Below, piece after piece: positions 23,701 to 35,288 of a DNA stretch of 64,000 nucleotides. The notes under the pieces were generated by a model, which saw only the letters and a list, made by a program, of their open reading frames with translations, was not told the DNA's origin and did no database searches. A program made the translations under genes and the position numbers. How positions within the stretch are numbered: the stretch's first letter is position 1; each line of letters opens with the position of its first letter. The DNA is from Coleophoma eucalyptorum (lineage: Eukaryota; Ascomycota; Leotiomycetes; Helotiales; Dermateaceae): positions 558,001 to 622,000 of the forward strand of contig JALRME010000007.1 in the NCBI GenBank assembly GCA_026120035.1. The letters are read 5' to 3'.

Positions 23701-24738
23701 GGCGGGCAGATGCGGACTCTATTGAGTGCAAGCAAGTGGAAGAAGAAGCTCACATCTGTCGAGATGCGTTAAATGTTTGATGTTAACTTAAGTTTTGATA
23801 GCCTCAATCCACAAGACTAGAAGACGGCACAACGGGTACGAGTCATCAGGCAGACAGGTAAATAAGTAAAGAGCTAAAACGATCGACGAGTCGCACAACG
23901 CAGGACAGAGGTGTTTACACCGGGAGAGCTGTGCCGGAATGTCAAGTGGGCATTCCAGTCCAGGTGATACATGATACGGTGAATACCCCTCACCCCGCAA
24001 TCACCCCGTGGGGTACCATGGCGCCGTGTCAAACTCCACCGAGCGCATTGAGTTGCTCTGGTCCACCTTCCCAAGAACTCTGCGCGTTATTTAGGTACCT
24101 TCCAGAAGGAGCATCTGACGCCGTGCTGGAGAATCATGCTCGCGTGATTGGAAAATGGTCTGAGGGGTAGAAGGCATGGTTGGCTGGGCTTACAAAGTAC
24201 ACTTTTTATAGCCACAACGGCTAAAGTCATGAATACCCACCCATACGGCTGGTAGACTAGGGAGTTAAATGTGGTATATAGTTTTCTAAATCCCAGAAAA
24301 ACCATGTATCTAGATATCTCTACGTTGACTTACCCATTCAATACAAGACCTCATATTCTCTACAGTGCTTTTGCAATGAAATTCTGTGAAACATCCCGTT
24401 CTGAATTCGGAACATGTTACGAATCTGCGTTCATTTGCACCTAGATGCTTTTCGCACAGACTTGCCCCTGTCGCTTCTGTAGCGTTGTTGCAGCATTCCC
24501 GACCTCGTGCATTTATTATAGCGATGTCCTAATACTGGACGGCCCAGCAAAGTATGCTGATTGCTGCTTCATGTCACGACACTTCCGTATGTGCTTCCTA
24601 TCCTCCATAAGGGTCTTTTCCTTTGTCGAGAACCTATTTGAGATCGGTGCGCCACTACTGAGTCGAATCTTCGGATTCTTGTGTCGGGAGTACCTGTGAT
24701 TAGATGAGGTCCATGTTATCCTCTTGCTGATTATCTAC
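23701..24738. other. Intergenic: transhydrogenase promoter and SPT8 3' end
   Basis: About 1 kb. It contains the upstream region of the transhydrogenase gene and the 3' end of the SPT8 gene; short open frames do not resemble any protein I know. Confidence 0.55.
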
Positions 24739-26853
24739 TCATGGCGTAATTCCAATTTCATATCCAATCAATACCTCGGTGGTGCTTCCTTCCCAGCCAC
24801 GGTTACCAGCTGCAGATATCATAAACTTGCAGGTGGGATCAATGTGTAACGCAGAAATCACACCGGCTCTTGGTGGACCAGGAACAATGAGGAAGGGCAC
24901 GGTTGAGTGCTTAAATGCAGCAGATTCTTTAAGGTCATATAAACGAAGAATATCATGGGATGCACTGGGAATCCATTAGTCGGTTCACTTCTAAACGAAT
25001 CTGGATAAGACTTACCACATGAGATGCCTGCTATTCGGCATAGCCCTCAGAGCGCTGACAGCTCCACTTCCTTGCGGAAACTTAAACGTTCTTTCAGGGG
25101 TTTTCAAGCCTTTGTGAAGACTGAATTCTTCAACTGTTCCATTTCTCCTTCCAGCATAGATATAATTTCCATCCGGTGACCAGCATGCTGCCATACACCA
25201 AGGCGGAACTCCTTGCTTTGGGATAATTCGAGCAACAGGGTTTGGCTGACGACGGTCCCAAACCCGGATTGTGCCATCAATGGATGCAGCAAGGAAAGTA
25301 GAGTCAGAGGTAGCAACGGCATCTTGTGTTCCCCCGACTACAGTAGCTTGAGGTGGAGGCTCAACGTGAGGTTGAGAATCCTCCACCGGGTCTGCTTCTG
25401 CCTTTATCTTTTCAGACGCATCTGCATCGAGAGCTGGCTCAGCCGGCGGTGGCTCTGAGTCCAGGATACCACCAGTATCTCCCATTGTAAGATCCCCTTG
25501 GCCATCCATCTGTTGTGAGTCATTCATTCCTGCTGCCATAGCTCGGGAGAATTCGTCGTCGTCGTCACCACCAAAATTACCTCCTGAAGGAGCTCCATCT
25601 CCGTCACCAAACAACGAGTCCGTGTCTCCACCTCCACCGAAGAGAGAATTGGCATCAGTATCCGCAGGTGAGCCTGTTGCATCCGCTGTCCCGTTCGAAT
25701 CACCATTGGCCCCATTTGTGTTTCCATTTGCCCCAGAGAATCCGTTCGTGGTTGGCTTAGCATCATTGTTGCTTGAGAAAGTTCCGTTCGTGGTCACTGG
25801 TTCACCAGACTCCTCTGGAACCGGCAGAGTGGATTGCGGCCGTATTTCAATGGCAGATATTTGCCCACTTCCGGGTTCTAAGAATGACCTCTTCACCTGT
25901 CCCGTATTGAGATCCCAATCAAAGATATTCTTGTCCCAACTTCCTGACAGGACTGATTTCTCATCTTGCGCCATTGTAAGTACCGAAACTGCAGATGTGT
26001 GTTTCGACAAATGCGTAATCCGCTTCCCCTCGTCATGCCGCACAGAATATAGATTTATAGCTCCGGATTCCAAGCCAGAAAGTATCCAAAGTGCTTGTGA
26101 TTGGACTGCAAGAGAGTAAACAGGGGATAGCGAAGGTTCCTCCATATTCTTGGACACTGGCTCCTCGTTCTCCCAGTAACTCATAAGCACACCAGCCTTA
26201 ACGACTGTATCCACGAAAGGATGCCTTTGCGCGACAGTCAATTGAGTCTTGCCATTAACCGTAGCCACACCGTCATATTTCCGCACATAGCAATCTGTCC
26301 CCCCACTAAACCAATATCGCATATCTGGAGTTGCCACGATCGCATTGATAGAGGTTCCTTGCGGCGCAGCCATCGTAGGCACAATATCGTATAGTGAAGC
26401 TGTCAGAGCTTCCGGCCGTACTTCTAGACGCATGCGGGGAGATGCCAGAGGCGCAGAGGTTTGTCTAGGGGAGGCAGAAGTCCTTACTAATGTCGGCTGA
26501 GGATGTGACGTAGGTCCAGCACCATTGGCACGTTTTGCCGTAGGAACATCATCTGTGTTCGTTGATTCAGAGAGACTTGGTCTTCGAGCTTGTGATTGCT
26601 GCGGAGAGTCAGACTCGTCGCCGTCGCCGTCACCGTCGTCATCATCACCATTGTCGTCTTCTTCTTCGTCATCCTGATCTGCGTCGGCATCCATTTCTGG
26701 CTCTGGTTCTTGCTCGATGTCTTCCGCATCGTCCATCAATTCATCATTGTCGGAACTCGCATTCGAGCCTTATGCTATATTAATATATTTATTTGGTGCC
26801 AAACAGAGAGTTTACAGACCTCGGTCATCGTCATCTAGAGCAAAAGCTACCAT
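24739..26853 (-). CDS. SPT8: SAGA complex subunit Spt8, WD40 protein
   Basis: Exons 26820-26853, 25016-26768 and 24739-24964 (minus strand), 670 residues. A short first exon (MVAFALDDDDRG) joins SNASSDNDELMDDAED through a 51-base intron; the next ATG is at 26739, so a shorter start inside exon two is possible. The N-terminal 60 residues are a long Asp/Glu tract. WD repeats then begin with SINAIVATPDMRYWFSGGTDCYVRKYDG and include LTVAQRHPFVDTVVKAGVLMSYWENEEP, a segment characteristic of Spt8. A long Asn/Gly/Asp-rich insertion lies in the middle. The last exon supplies the final blade (HDILRLYDLKESAAFKHS to VLIGYEIGITP). Spt8 helps SAGA deliver TATA-binding protein to promoters. Nuclear. Confidence 0.92.
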
Positions 26854-27140
26854 CTTGCCGCCTTCTATCCCTCATTCAGCAGGATCACAATCGCGGGAAA
26901 GATTTATTGACGTGCGTAGAGTGAGAACGCGATGCGCCAGAAGTTCGAGCACGGGGAGCGGCCGCATATATTAATATTACTAAGCAGTGGCAGCTACCTT
27001 ACACTCAAATATCGACCGAAGTCAAGGGAATCACCTCGAATATCTTTATATTCATAATAGAACAACTTCCACTGGTAGCTCTAGCTCGGCTTTTGCGCCT
27101 CTTAATTTTGTCTCTGGCTATTTCCTACAGCTAAGGTACA

Positions 27141-30100
27141 TCACGCACGAACAACTCTATGCTCTGGCTTCCCAACAACTTTCTTTCCCTTGTCATCGAT
27201 GACTTCAGGAATATAAGTCTCCTTGAAAGCGACAATTGAGGGCTTGGGCATTGCCTCAAATTGCCTTCTCAGATGTTCGTCTATCTCTGCATCATGCTTC
27301 TCTGCATTCCAATTCTCCCATGAGCCGATAGACTCTTCAGGTACTTCTACTTCTGAAGTATTTGATCTATGAAAGTAGGATTCACGAGGCAAATGACTGT
27401 CCTCCAAATAGTTCTCCAACTGCCGGACCTCGCAACCTTCACAGCGACAATCTAAACCACAAAACTCGCTGCACCCATGGCCACACTCCAAGATGGAGGC
27501 GCATGGTTCTGTGCATATGATAATATCATGATCATAAGGATGACACTTAGTAGGACATGCTAGTCACAAATCAACATCTATTTGAGCCCAGAAAAGCATA
27601 GTGAGACTTACAGTGACCACAAGGAAGCTCACCATCGCAATCCAGATCACAACCACCACCACGAACTGTCTCCCAGTCGTCGGCCTGAAATATCTGGATC
27701 TGACGATTGTGCTTGGAGCACGTAACTGGAAATCCATACAATGCTGCTCCCTCGTGCGTACAACCACTATAACGACCATCTCGACCCATTGATTTGAAAA
27801 TTGGATCCCAGATTGGTTTTCCAGCCTCTGTACTAGCAAGAGTCACTGAGTTACCGAAAATATATAATCCTCGGCGAGCTCTGGATAGCGCAACAACCAA
27901 ACGGTTCTCGTTGTCGAGGAATCCAATACTCATGTAGTCATTACTACGAACCAGAGACAGAAGAATTATGTCATTCTCTTCTCCTTGATAACTGTCGACT
28001 GTATGAACATTGAAGTAAACATTCTTACCCAGATTAGGGTGTTTTCTGATGTGTTTCAAGATTTGCTTCCTTTGTCCGTTGTAAAATGTCAAGACGGTGA
28101 TCTTGGAATGACGAATGCCATTCAGAACGAGATGGTTGAAGGCACCAACGACCATCTCTGCTTCGTATCTGTTATAACGACTAGCATCGTTATCTCTGCT
28201 TTCAGGCCAATTGTGGTTGAAGAAGAACGTGTCAATTCCTCCCATTCCTTCCACGTGTGGACGATGTACAATACGGTCTAGGACATATTCGTGGTCGTGA
28301 AGATCTTGATAAAATGGACGCTCGTCAATGCACAGGATCTTTCGAATGTCAGTTATCATACGTCGTTGTCGATTTAACATCGTATATTCAATTGAGTTGT
28401 TGACTAGTCGTTCGAACATTGATTTCCCTAGATTATATGGATGTCTCTGTAGGATTGAGTTGTTACAGTGTGCTTCGAGTTGCTTGTGGTCACCAACAAG
28501 GATTAGTTGCTCCAGTGAATCAAACAGTGCCGCTGTGACTGAACCTTCGAGAGTTTCTGCAGCTTCTTCGATCAGAAGTGTTCTTGGCTTAAGGGCAGCT
28601 AAAAAGGCACGATACTTTGACAGTCCTGTGGTGGTACACCCTATCAATTTTATACCGGCCTTGCGAATGGTCTTGAGATTCGTGATTTCTCGAGCAATCT
28701 TTAAATTTTCGACATCCTTCTGATACAGGATCATCTTTTGCTGCAGCTCTTCACGTATCCTTTTGTAGAGAGATTCCAACAAATATTGATAAACTTCTCC
28801 ACGAAGGTCTGTTGGGATGTTCCATAAGTTTTGATACTTGGCCAAAAGCTTTGCCATCTTTTTCGCAGACCAACCAGAGACATGACGGCCAGTTACTTTC
28901 TGGCCGAAAGGAATCCAGTCTCCCCGGAGAGCTTCGGCGTCATTCTCTTCTTGGCCATCACCATTCTCGTTTTCCAGTTCTAGTTCCTGTAATTGCTCGA
29001 ACTCAAGATCAAGCTCCTCCTCTTCAAATCCCATGTTTATGGAAGGTGCCTGTGAAATTGGCACCAGATTTTGTCGACCCACCCATGCATGCATGCTTGA
29101 AGTTGGGGCCCATTCATCGTCGGCTGAAACCCAGTTATCATCGTGAAGAGAATCGTACTGCTCCTGCGTCAAGAGCTTGCGTTCAAGCATCTTCAGGTCA
29201 AGAATAGGATCTTCCACAAGGAAAGCACCAAGAACAGACTTGAGCTCAACGGTTCTGGCTTTTATCTGATCAGAAGCAGTTTTGAACTCTCGAAATCCTG
29301 TGACCGGGGTTTTCATGCGAAGATTGTACATGGTACGCTCTTGGATCTGAACATTCTCTCTATCCGACCTTCCACCGAGTCTGGCAAACCTATTTTCGTG
29401 AACACCAAGGTGATTTAATAGTTGATCCACGGCATGGTTGGTTTGGGCTGCGATAATGATAGGAGGGTCTCCCTCTGTCCAATTATCAAGCATGACTGTA
29501 AGTGCTGCGACGGAGACAAAAGTTTTGCCCGTTCCTGGAGGACCCTGAATAATTGCCAGCTGCTTAGATAGCATTCGTCTGAGGGCTGATATCTGAGAAT
29601 CATCTAATCCAGTGTTTGGGATCTGAGGGAAGTTGCCTTGAAGAATGCAAACTTGATGAAGAGATGGTTCGTCGTCTTTTATGCCACCATCAGAGTCTCC
29701 CTCAACTTGCTGAGCGGTGGTCTGCAACAACGAATTCAAGTTCAAGAAGGGACTCTTCTCAACAAAGTCCGGAGCCTCGATATTTCTTCTCAGCTGAACA
29801 ATGTGTCCTCGAAGTGGAAACCTATACTCGTTAGCCAGTGTAATCAAGGGTATTAAAATCACTTACTTCTCTGTCATAAGCTTTTGGAGAGCTACTAGCA
29901 TATGTCTGGAGGCTTCGAAGTATCCAGATCGGCTCTCAATCATTACGTAGGCTGCTGGTCATTAACTGTGCCATGTGCTTGCAATTTGAGACTTACGTTC
30001 GCCAGGCTTGAACTCGACTTCATCTGTTGATCCCCAGGTGATGTCAACGGTTGGCGGGTTTTGGTCCAATCCGCCTTTGACAGGACGTGCCTCGATAACT

Positions 30101-30676
30101 GCCATCTTGCAGATTGTCTGGAAGCAATCCCGTTGTGGACTTAATGCAACCAAGCTTCCTTGTTGTAATCTCTTGCTTTGCTCCCAGCGGATCCGCTTTC
30201 CAGCCCGTTCGTATGAAAACTCTACTCGGAATGAGACGCTTCTATTACTTGCAAATACACCTTTGAAATGAACCTATTCGGGATTTGGTGAGCATTAGGG
30301 AAACAGGCAATGGAATTGATCTTACGTCAGTATAGATGCAGGTATCGTTTCCGTCCATCATCTGTGGGTTCTCTCTAAATGAAGCTACTGAGTCTCTCAG
30401 AGAGCCGATTGCGTCCTCACGCAAAATCTGGTAGTGAGCTCCCACATAGGCTTCCTTTGATGGCCAGGGACCATTGAAGATATTAACTGGAAGCCGTGAG
30501 CCATAGTGTTTGTTGGAGTCATAGATCTCATTTTCAATGGGCTTGCTTGACATGATCTCTTCCCGATCTGGGATCTCGGGGAGATTCCTCCATTCTTCTG
30601 GGTACGAGAATAGAGCGTAGGCCTTCTTGATATGCTCGCTGAGCACAACACGATCTTCACCATGGACGTGTGCCAT
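27141..30676 (-). CDS. ZNFX1/Hrr1-type superfamily 1 RNA helicase with NF-X1 finger
   Basis: Exons 30326-30676, 29997-30273, 29867-29954, 27612-29821 and 27141-27559 (minus strand), 1114 residues. The helicase core has Walker A GPPGTGKT at about 332-339, an acid-rich insertion, motif II as LIEEAAE, and C-terminal motifs VDSYQGEENDIILLSLVRSN and NRLVVALSRARRGLYIFGN. The C terminus has an NF-X1-like zinc finger region rebuilt over the last intron (LPCGHSCPTKCHPYDH, then ECGHGCSEFCGLDC). This layout is that of fission yeast Hrr1, part of the RNA-dependent RNA polymerase complex in heterochromatic RNAi, and animal ZNFX1. An RNA-silencing role is inferred. The third exon acceptor is a tandem NAG-NAG, so one residue may be optional. 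Confidence 0.92.
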
Positions 30677-32138
30677 GTTTCAGAAGGTGCCAATCTAAAA
30701 GCTTAAGTCAGCGAGGCTCTCCTTTTTATTGATTAGTAGGCCGTCTATGTCCAAACTCGCAACTGTGCAGTGGTGGCAAGGTTGCTTGGCACTTAGGTGT
30801 TGGGTGCGCCTTCGAAGCTTTCAAATATGACGGGCCTAGAAGGTTACTCGCCAAGATATAGTCTTGATTGACTTTCAAATGGGTCAGTAGTTAGCGAGTG
30901 ACATTTCTTTCGGCGGAGGAAGCATAACGCGGAGAATGGTGCTTTGGTATCTTTCATGAAAAAGAACAATATCGACAGTGACGTACCAGACTAGAATATC
31001 TTTTGCTGTCAGCAAGAGTTTTGCTGTCATCGAATTTGTACAGTCAGAAGTCTAAACAACGAACTACAAGATAATATGTCAATATCCAAGCTCTGCAAGT
31101 CTAATATAATGACTATGATGGATTTACTTGAGGTTGATATACAAGTACAAGCAGAGTGAGAATCACCACTAGGTGTTCGAGCGCAGGAGAGATAACTCAC
31201 CGAGAGCAAAGGAGAGAAAAGAAAGAGAAAGGATAGAGGTATCCAACGATGTTTTAGAAAGCGGACTGGTGCGTAGTAGGTGACGTATGAACGAGATTGG
31301 AATACTTATTGTCTTTTCCGTCTTGGAAGTTGTCTTTGGTGGTTACAACGGTGATGATTTTGAAGAGGATGAAGAAATTTGGTTTGTCTTGTTTTGTTGA
31401 TAAAGAGGAGGAAAGAAAAGCAGTGGTGGAACTGGTTTCAAATTTTACCAGGCTCCGAAAGCCATTCCTGGAAGGCACAACTGAGACCGAACGACACATA
31501 TTATGGTACGAAGTCATGGACATCTTATTTGATTCAAAATCTAGATTCCAAGTAATCTTGGCTATTCATTTGTGTCTATGCGTTCTGAATTCTGGAAATC
31601 ATCTTTCCTCTTCCATTGGCCACTTTGTTTGCTTGCAAACAATGCCAGTTATTTGTAGCTTCGTGGCATCTTGCAGCAGGTCATAAACACAATTACGCCC
31701 GACGAATCACAGGCCCATTCACTACTTATCAAACTCCGTTATTTCAGCAAAATCGGGGCTCGCGGTGAAAAGTTAGCTGCTTTAATCCACAGACTGAAAG
31801 ATGCTGCCTGTGTTTCCTCATCAGTAGTTCTCTTGCACAGATCTCTTGGAAACCGGGTATATTTGGTTACTATACACTGGAAAGTCTATTCTATCACTCA
31901 TGAAAGGGTATCAGCGTATTCTGAGGCTTCATATTGTGGTGCTGCTCCTCAGTATTCACCCTATCTCTGTCATTTCCCATTCTGATAACCTCCCACAACG
32001 TCCCATCCCATTTCTTCAATTCCACCACTCCCAGCAACCAGCTAAATGCCTGTCAAAAGTTCTATTGGTGACACTGCCGCCATTTCCAGCTGAATTCACA
32101 TATCAAAGAAGCCAGTGAGTTGAAGACGTGAGGTCCTT

Positions 32139-32205
<67 letters not shown>

Positions 32206-33740
32206 TCCTTCTTGAATTCCCTCTCACTAGCAAGAATAGGATGGCGACGGTTCCCAGGCGACGGTAGAACGATTTCATTTAAATCAGTAATCTTCTTACA
32301 ACCTGCAAGAAGTGAGTTGATAGGTATTCATCAGTGGCTAGAACTTACTTGAGAAGCTGAGTAAAGTCCAGACACAATCGACCTCGTCAACCTTTTTCTT
32401 ATGGTGCTTGCTGTATGTTAGAGTCAGCTTCGGATTATAATGAAAGGTATTTGATGATGATTTGGATCATAAATTCCTTCCAGATTGCTCAGACAACGAA
32501 TCAAACCGTTCAGACCACTAGAACTCTCCCAAACCACTTGAGTCTCTTTGGCCACTCGATCCTAGATTTCCCAAGTCATCTGAACCATTGGTAGGGCTTG
32601 AACCTGAATATGAATAACTTTAGATGTTTGGACGACTCAATTTTGAATGTTAGAGATCGTTTGAATCGTCCAGTTATGCCAAGTAATCCAGATTTAAGTC
32701 GCCCAGATCGTCTCAATGAATGAAAACTTCCAAACATAAGGAACAAGTTATGTGGGTCGTCAAAACGATATAAATCATGGGCGTACCTTTGAATGCATCC
32801 CTGTCGTAGTATAGCCTTTGAGGCCGTTGAGAGAAGCTGAAATAGCATGGTGATTCTGCGGGCGTCTGATACGTCAATTGTACGTGAGTTGTGTGCGAAG
32901 ATGCTTTCCAAAGGGTAAGGTGAGGTAAAGAGGTTACAATCTGCATAGATTCTATATGATCAATACGTAGTAGTCTAGACCATGATTAATATCTAAGCGC
33001 AGTTTTAGATGAAAGTAAAATGGTTATCACGGTTCTTCATCAGGTACCTTGGTCTTGCGCGTTAGATCGAGCGAAGTCTTTCGGAAATATCGCTTAATTG
33101 ACACATATAATAGAACAGGTAAAGAACACAAACGAAGGATATGGAAGGGTTGAGTAAGCTAAGTTTGATATATAGCATAAAACAAAAAGATGTTTGCCTG
33201 TCTATCGGCCGGCGAGTTTTTCTCTATTTCATAGATACACCGTGGCCCTTGTTTGCTCTAAGATAAACAGGATTTCGTATAGATACAAAATCGAGACCAT
33301 ATATGGTTATCTATACTACAGCAAAAGACAAGTATCGTTGAAGAGGAAGAGCAAACCTGGAGAGCATTAGTGTACAATTTTGGCCTCCGTCTCTATGTGT
33401 ACACGTGAGTGGGGAAAAGGCTAATCGCTGAGCACCAGCAGAGCGTGTTAAAATTGCAATATTTGAGGAATTTGAGGCCAGAGAGTTCATTTGCCAGAAA
33501 AATCTATGCTGTTTGTTTTCTCTGATAGTCTCAAGAGTTCTTGTATGGTTTCGGCGGAAAACTGAGCCCGGAAATTGGTATGTTTCATCAAAATTGATGG
33601 GCTTAGTGGGTCAGGTCGCTGCGAGCACGGCGACTCTTTGGGGCAGCAGCTTTTGTTGTCGTTGGCGAAGGAGCAGATCTCCAAATTATATATCAGTATT
33701 TTAAACCACCAAGGGGAAAGTCCACTAACAGACAAAAAAC
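30677..33740. other. Gene-poor stretch with a hexanucleotide repeat
   Basis: 3.1 kb without a gene I can support. Features seen: the upstream region of the helicase gene, a TCCTGC tandem array at 32140-32204, and an uncharacterised open frame at 31297-31686 that resembles nothing known and lacks intron or codon support. The end at 33741 borders the last exon of the PARP-finger gene. Confidence 0.5.
32140..32204. repeat. TCCTGC hexanucleotide tandem repeat
   Basis: Nearly eleven perfect copies of the unit TCCTGC. Read on the minus strand it gives an (RS)n-like peptide, which is an effect of the repeat rather than evidence of a gene. Confidence 0.95.
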
Positions 33741-35288
33741 TCACATCTTTCGGCGGCCTGCCTTCTTGGGCTTCGATTCGAATTCATCCATATGAACGGC
33801 ATCGGTAACCTCATCCTTAACAGACTTCTCCTCTTCTTCTTGTTTCTTGACAGCTGGTGATGAGGACCCTATATCTATTAGTCTCACATCAGATAGCCTA
33901 GCCATCTTCAAACTCACTCTGAGGTTCAGACTTTACGTTGTCGTCAGATGACTCCGGCTGACTGGCAGTCTCTGCTCCTTCCTCCAACCGAGCCAACAGA
34001 TCGGCCTTTTTGCCTGTCTTTGACAAACCACGCTTGCCAAGTTCTTCCTTCAACTCAGAGACAGAAAGTTTGCTGAAGTCTGGTTCACCTGAGTCGGCCT
34101 CTGGAGAACTTACTGATTCTTCCTTCTTCACCTTTAACGCTCGAGATTTCTTCGCAGGTTTGACATCTTCTTCGTCATCATCTTCTTCTTTCTTGACTTT
34201 CCTTGCCCCAGGTTTCTTGGAGACTTTGACGTCTCCTCCTTCTTCTTCATCATCATCATCATCATAGTCTTCTTTCTTAATCTTTTGCACCCGGGATTTC
34301 TTGGCAGGTGTGATGTCTTCTTCTTCTTCATTCTCTTCCTTCTTGATCTTCTTCTCCCGAGAGTTCTTCGAAGGTTTGACGTTTTCTTCTTCATCGTCTT
34401 CCTCATTCTTAGCCTTCTTTGCCCGAGATTTCTTGGCGGGTTTGGTGTCTTCGTCTTCATCATCTTCCTCCTTCTTGGTCTTGGTCTTGATTCCTCGCTT
34501 CTTCTTGGCGGGTTTCTCGACTTCGCTTTCATCGTCGCCTCCCTTTGCTCTCTTCTTTGACGGAGGTGCCTGTGGAGGTGTGGACTGGGGTGCAGGATCA
34601 TCACCGTTGGCTACAGCCTCCGCAGCTTTCTTCGCCTCCCGCTGCTTTTTCTTCGTCTCAGCTGTACGAATACCACTCAAGCCAAGCTGATTCATCTCAG
34701 GGTCCTGTCAAAGATTAGTGAGTGGTATGAACATGTGAGCAGTTACATACACCTCTCCAGTCTTCAGGATCAATGAAGCCTTGCGTGATAACGCGCTTGA
34801 CTTTCTCTTGCAGCTCAGGATGACCAGTCAAATCGCCCTTACCCTCACCGTCTAGACCGTCCAAGTAATCCCAGCGATATTCACCAGATCCAAGGTTATC
34901 TTCGCCTTCGAGATACTTCCGCATATTTTCTAGCATCTTGCCAGTCATGCATCCCCTTCATAGCCAGTCAGTAAGGTTATATCTGGTTTCATGATAATAC
35001 TTGCCAATGTCTCCATTGCCAACTGCCATTGCCGTTGATTTCGACCCAACTGCCAACACGAAGCTCGCCCTTTTCGATCTTGATACCGGCATTCTTGCAT
35101 TCGGTAGTCTTGCAACCAGCCCTTCCACTAACAGCTACTTCTATTTAGGGGTCAGCACAAGTGTCCCACGCAAGGAGAATTTCCGACATAATGATGTCAT
35201 GTGTCGCACAAGAGGATGATAAGGTATGCCCGGATCGAAAGCAATATGCTGAAGAAGAAAAAGCAGACTTACCAACGCGATATACCAT
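33741..35288 (-). CDS. PARP-type zinc finger and SAP domain protein
   Basis: Exons 35273-35288, 35005-35140, 34751-34955, 33918-34704 and 33741-33868 (minus strand), 423 residues. The tiny first exon MVYRV joins EVAVSGRAGCKTTECKNAGI, giving a PARP-type finger (two cysteines, then WRHWGC with His and Cys), which in PARP and ligase III senses DNA breaks. The third exon starts after a GC-AG intron. The middle is a run of about seven units built on KPAKKSRA...KKEEDDDEED. A SAP DNA-binding motif follows (LSVSELKEELGKRGLSKTGKKADLLARLEE spread over about 335-365). The last exon (PAVKKQEEEEKS to KKAGRRKM) is predicted from a clean gtgagt donor; reading through would stop at 33898. Nuclear DNA-binding role inferred; resembles fission yeast Hpz proteins. 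Confidence 0.88.
34135..34520 (-). repeat. Internal coding repeat, basic/acidic units
   Basis: Within the PARP-finger/SAP gene about seven diverged tandem units encode alternating KPAKKSR-type basic blocks and KKEEDDDEED-type acidic blocks. The DNA shows it as recurring TTCTTCATCATC and TTCTTGGCGGG-like segments on the plus strand. Confidence 0.85.

Noticed and set aside
31297..31686. 129-codon open frame in the gene-poor stretch
   Set aside because: No homology that I recognise, no ATG at its extreme start in good context, and no splice partners.
32096..32278. (RS)n-rich peptide on the minus strand resembling an SR protein
   Set aside because: It is only the translation of the TCCTGC hexanucleotide array, with no flanking domain.
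33898..33917. Read-through end of the PARP-finger/SAP gene at the TAG at 33898
   Set aside because: A consensus gtgagt donor precedes it and a downstream exon with a fitting Lys/Glu-rich sequence and stop follows, so the spliced end is preferred.
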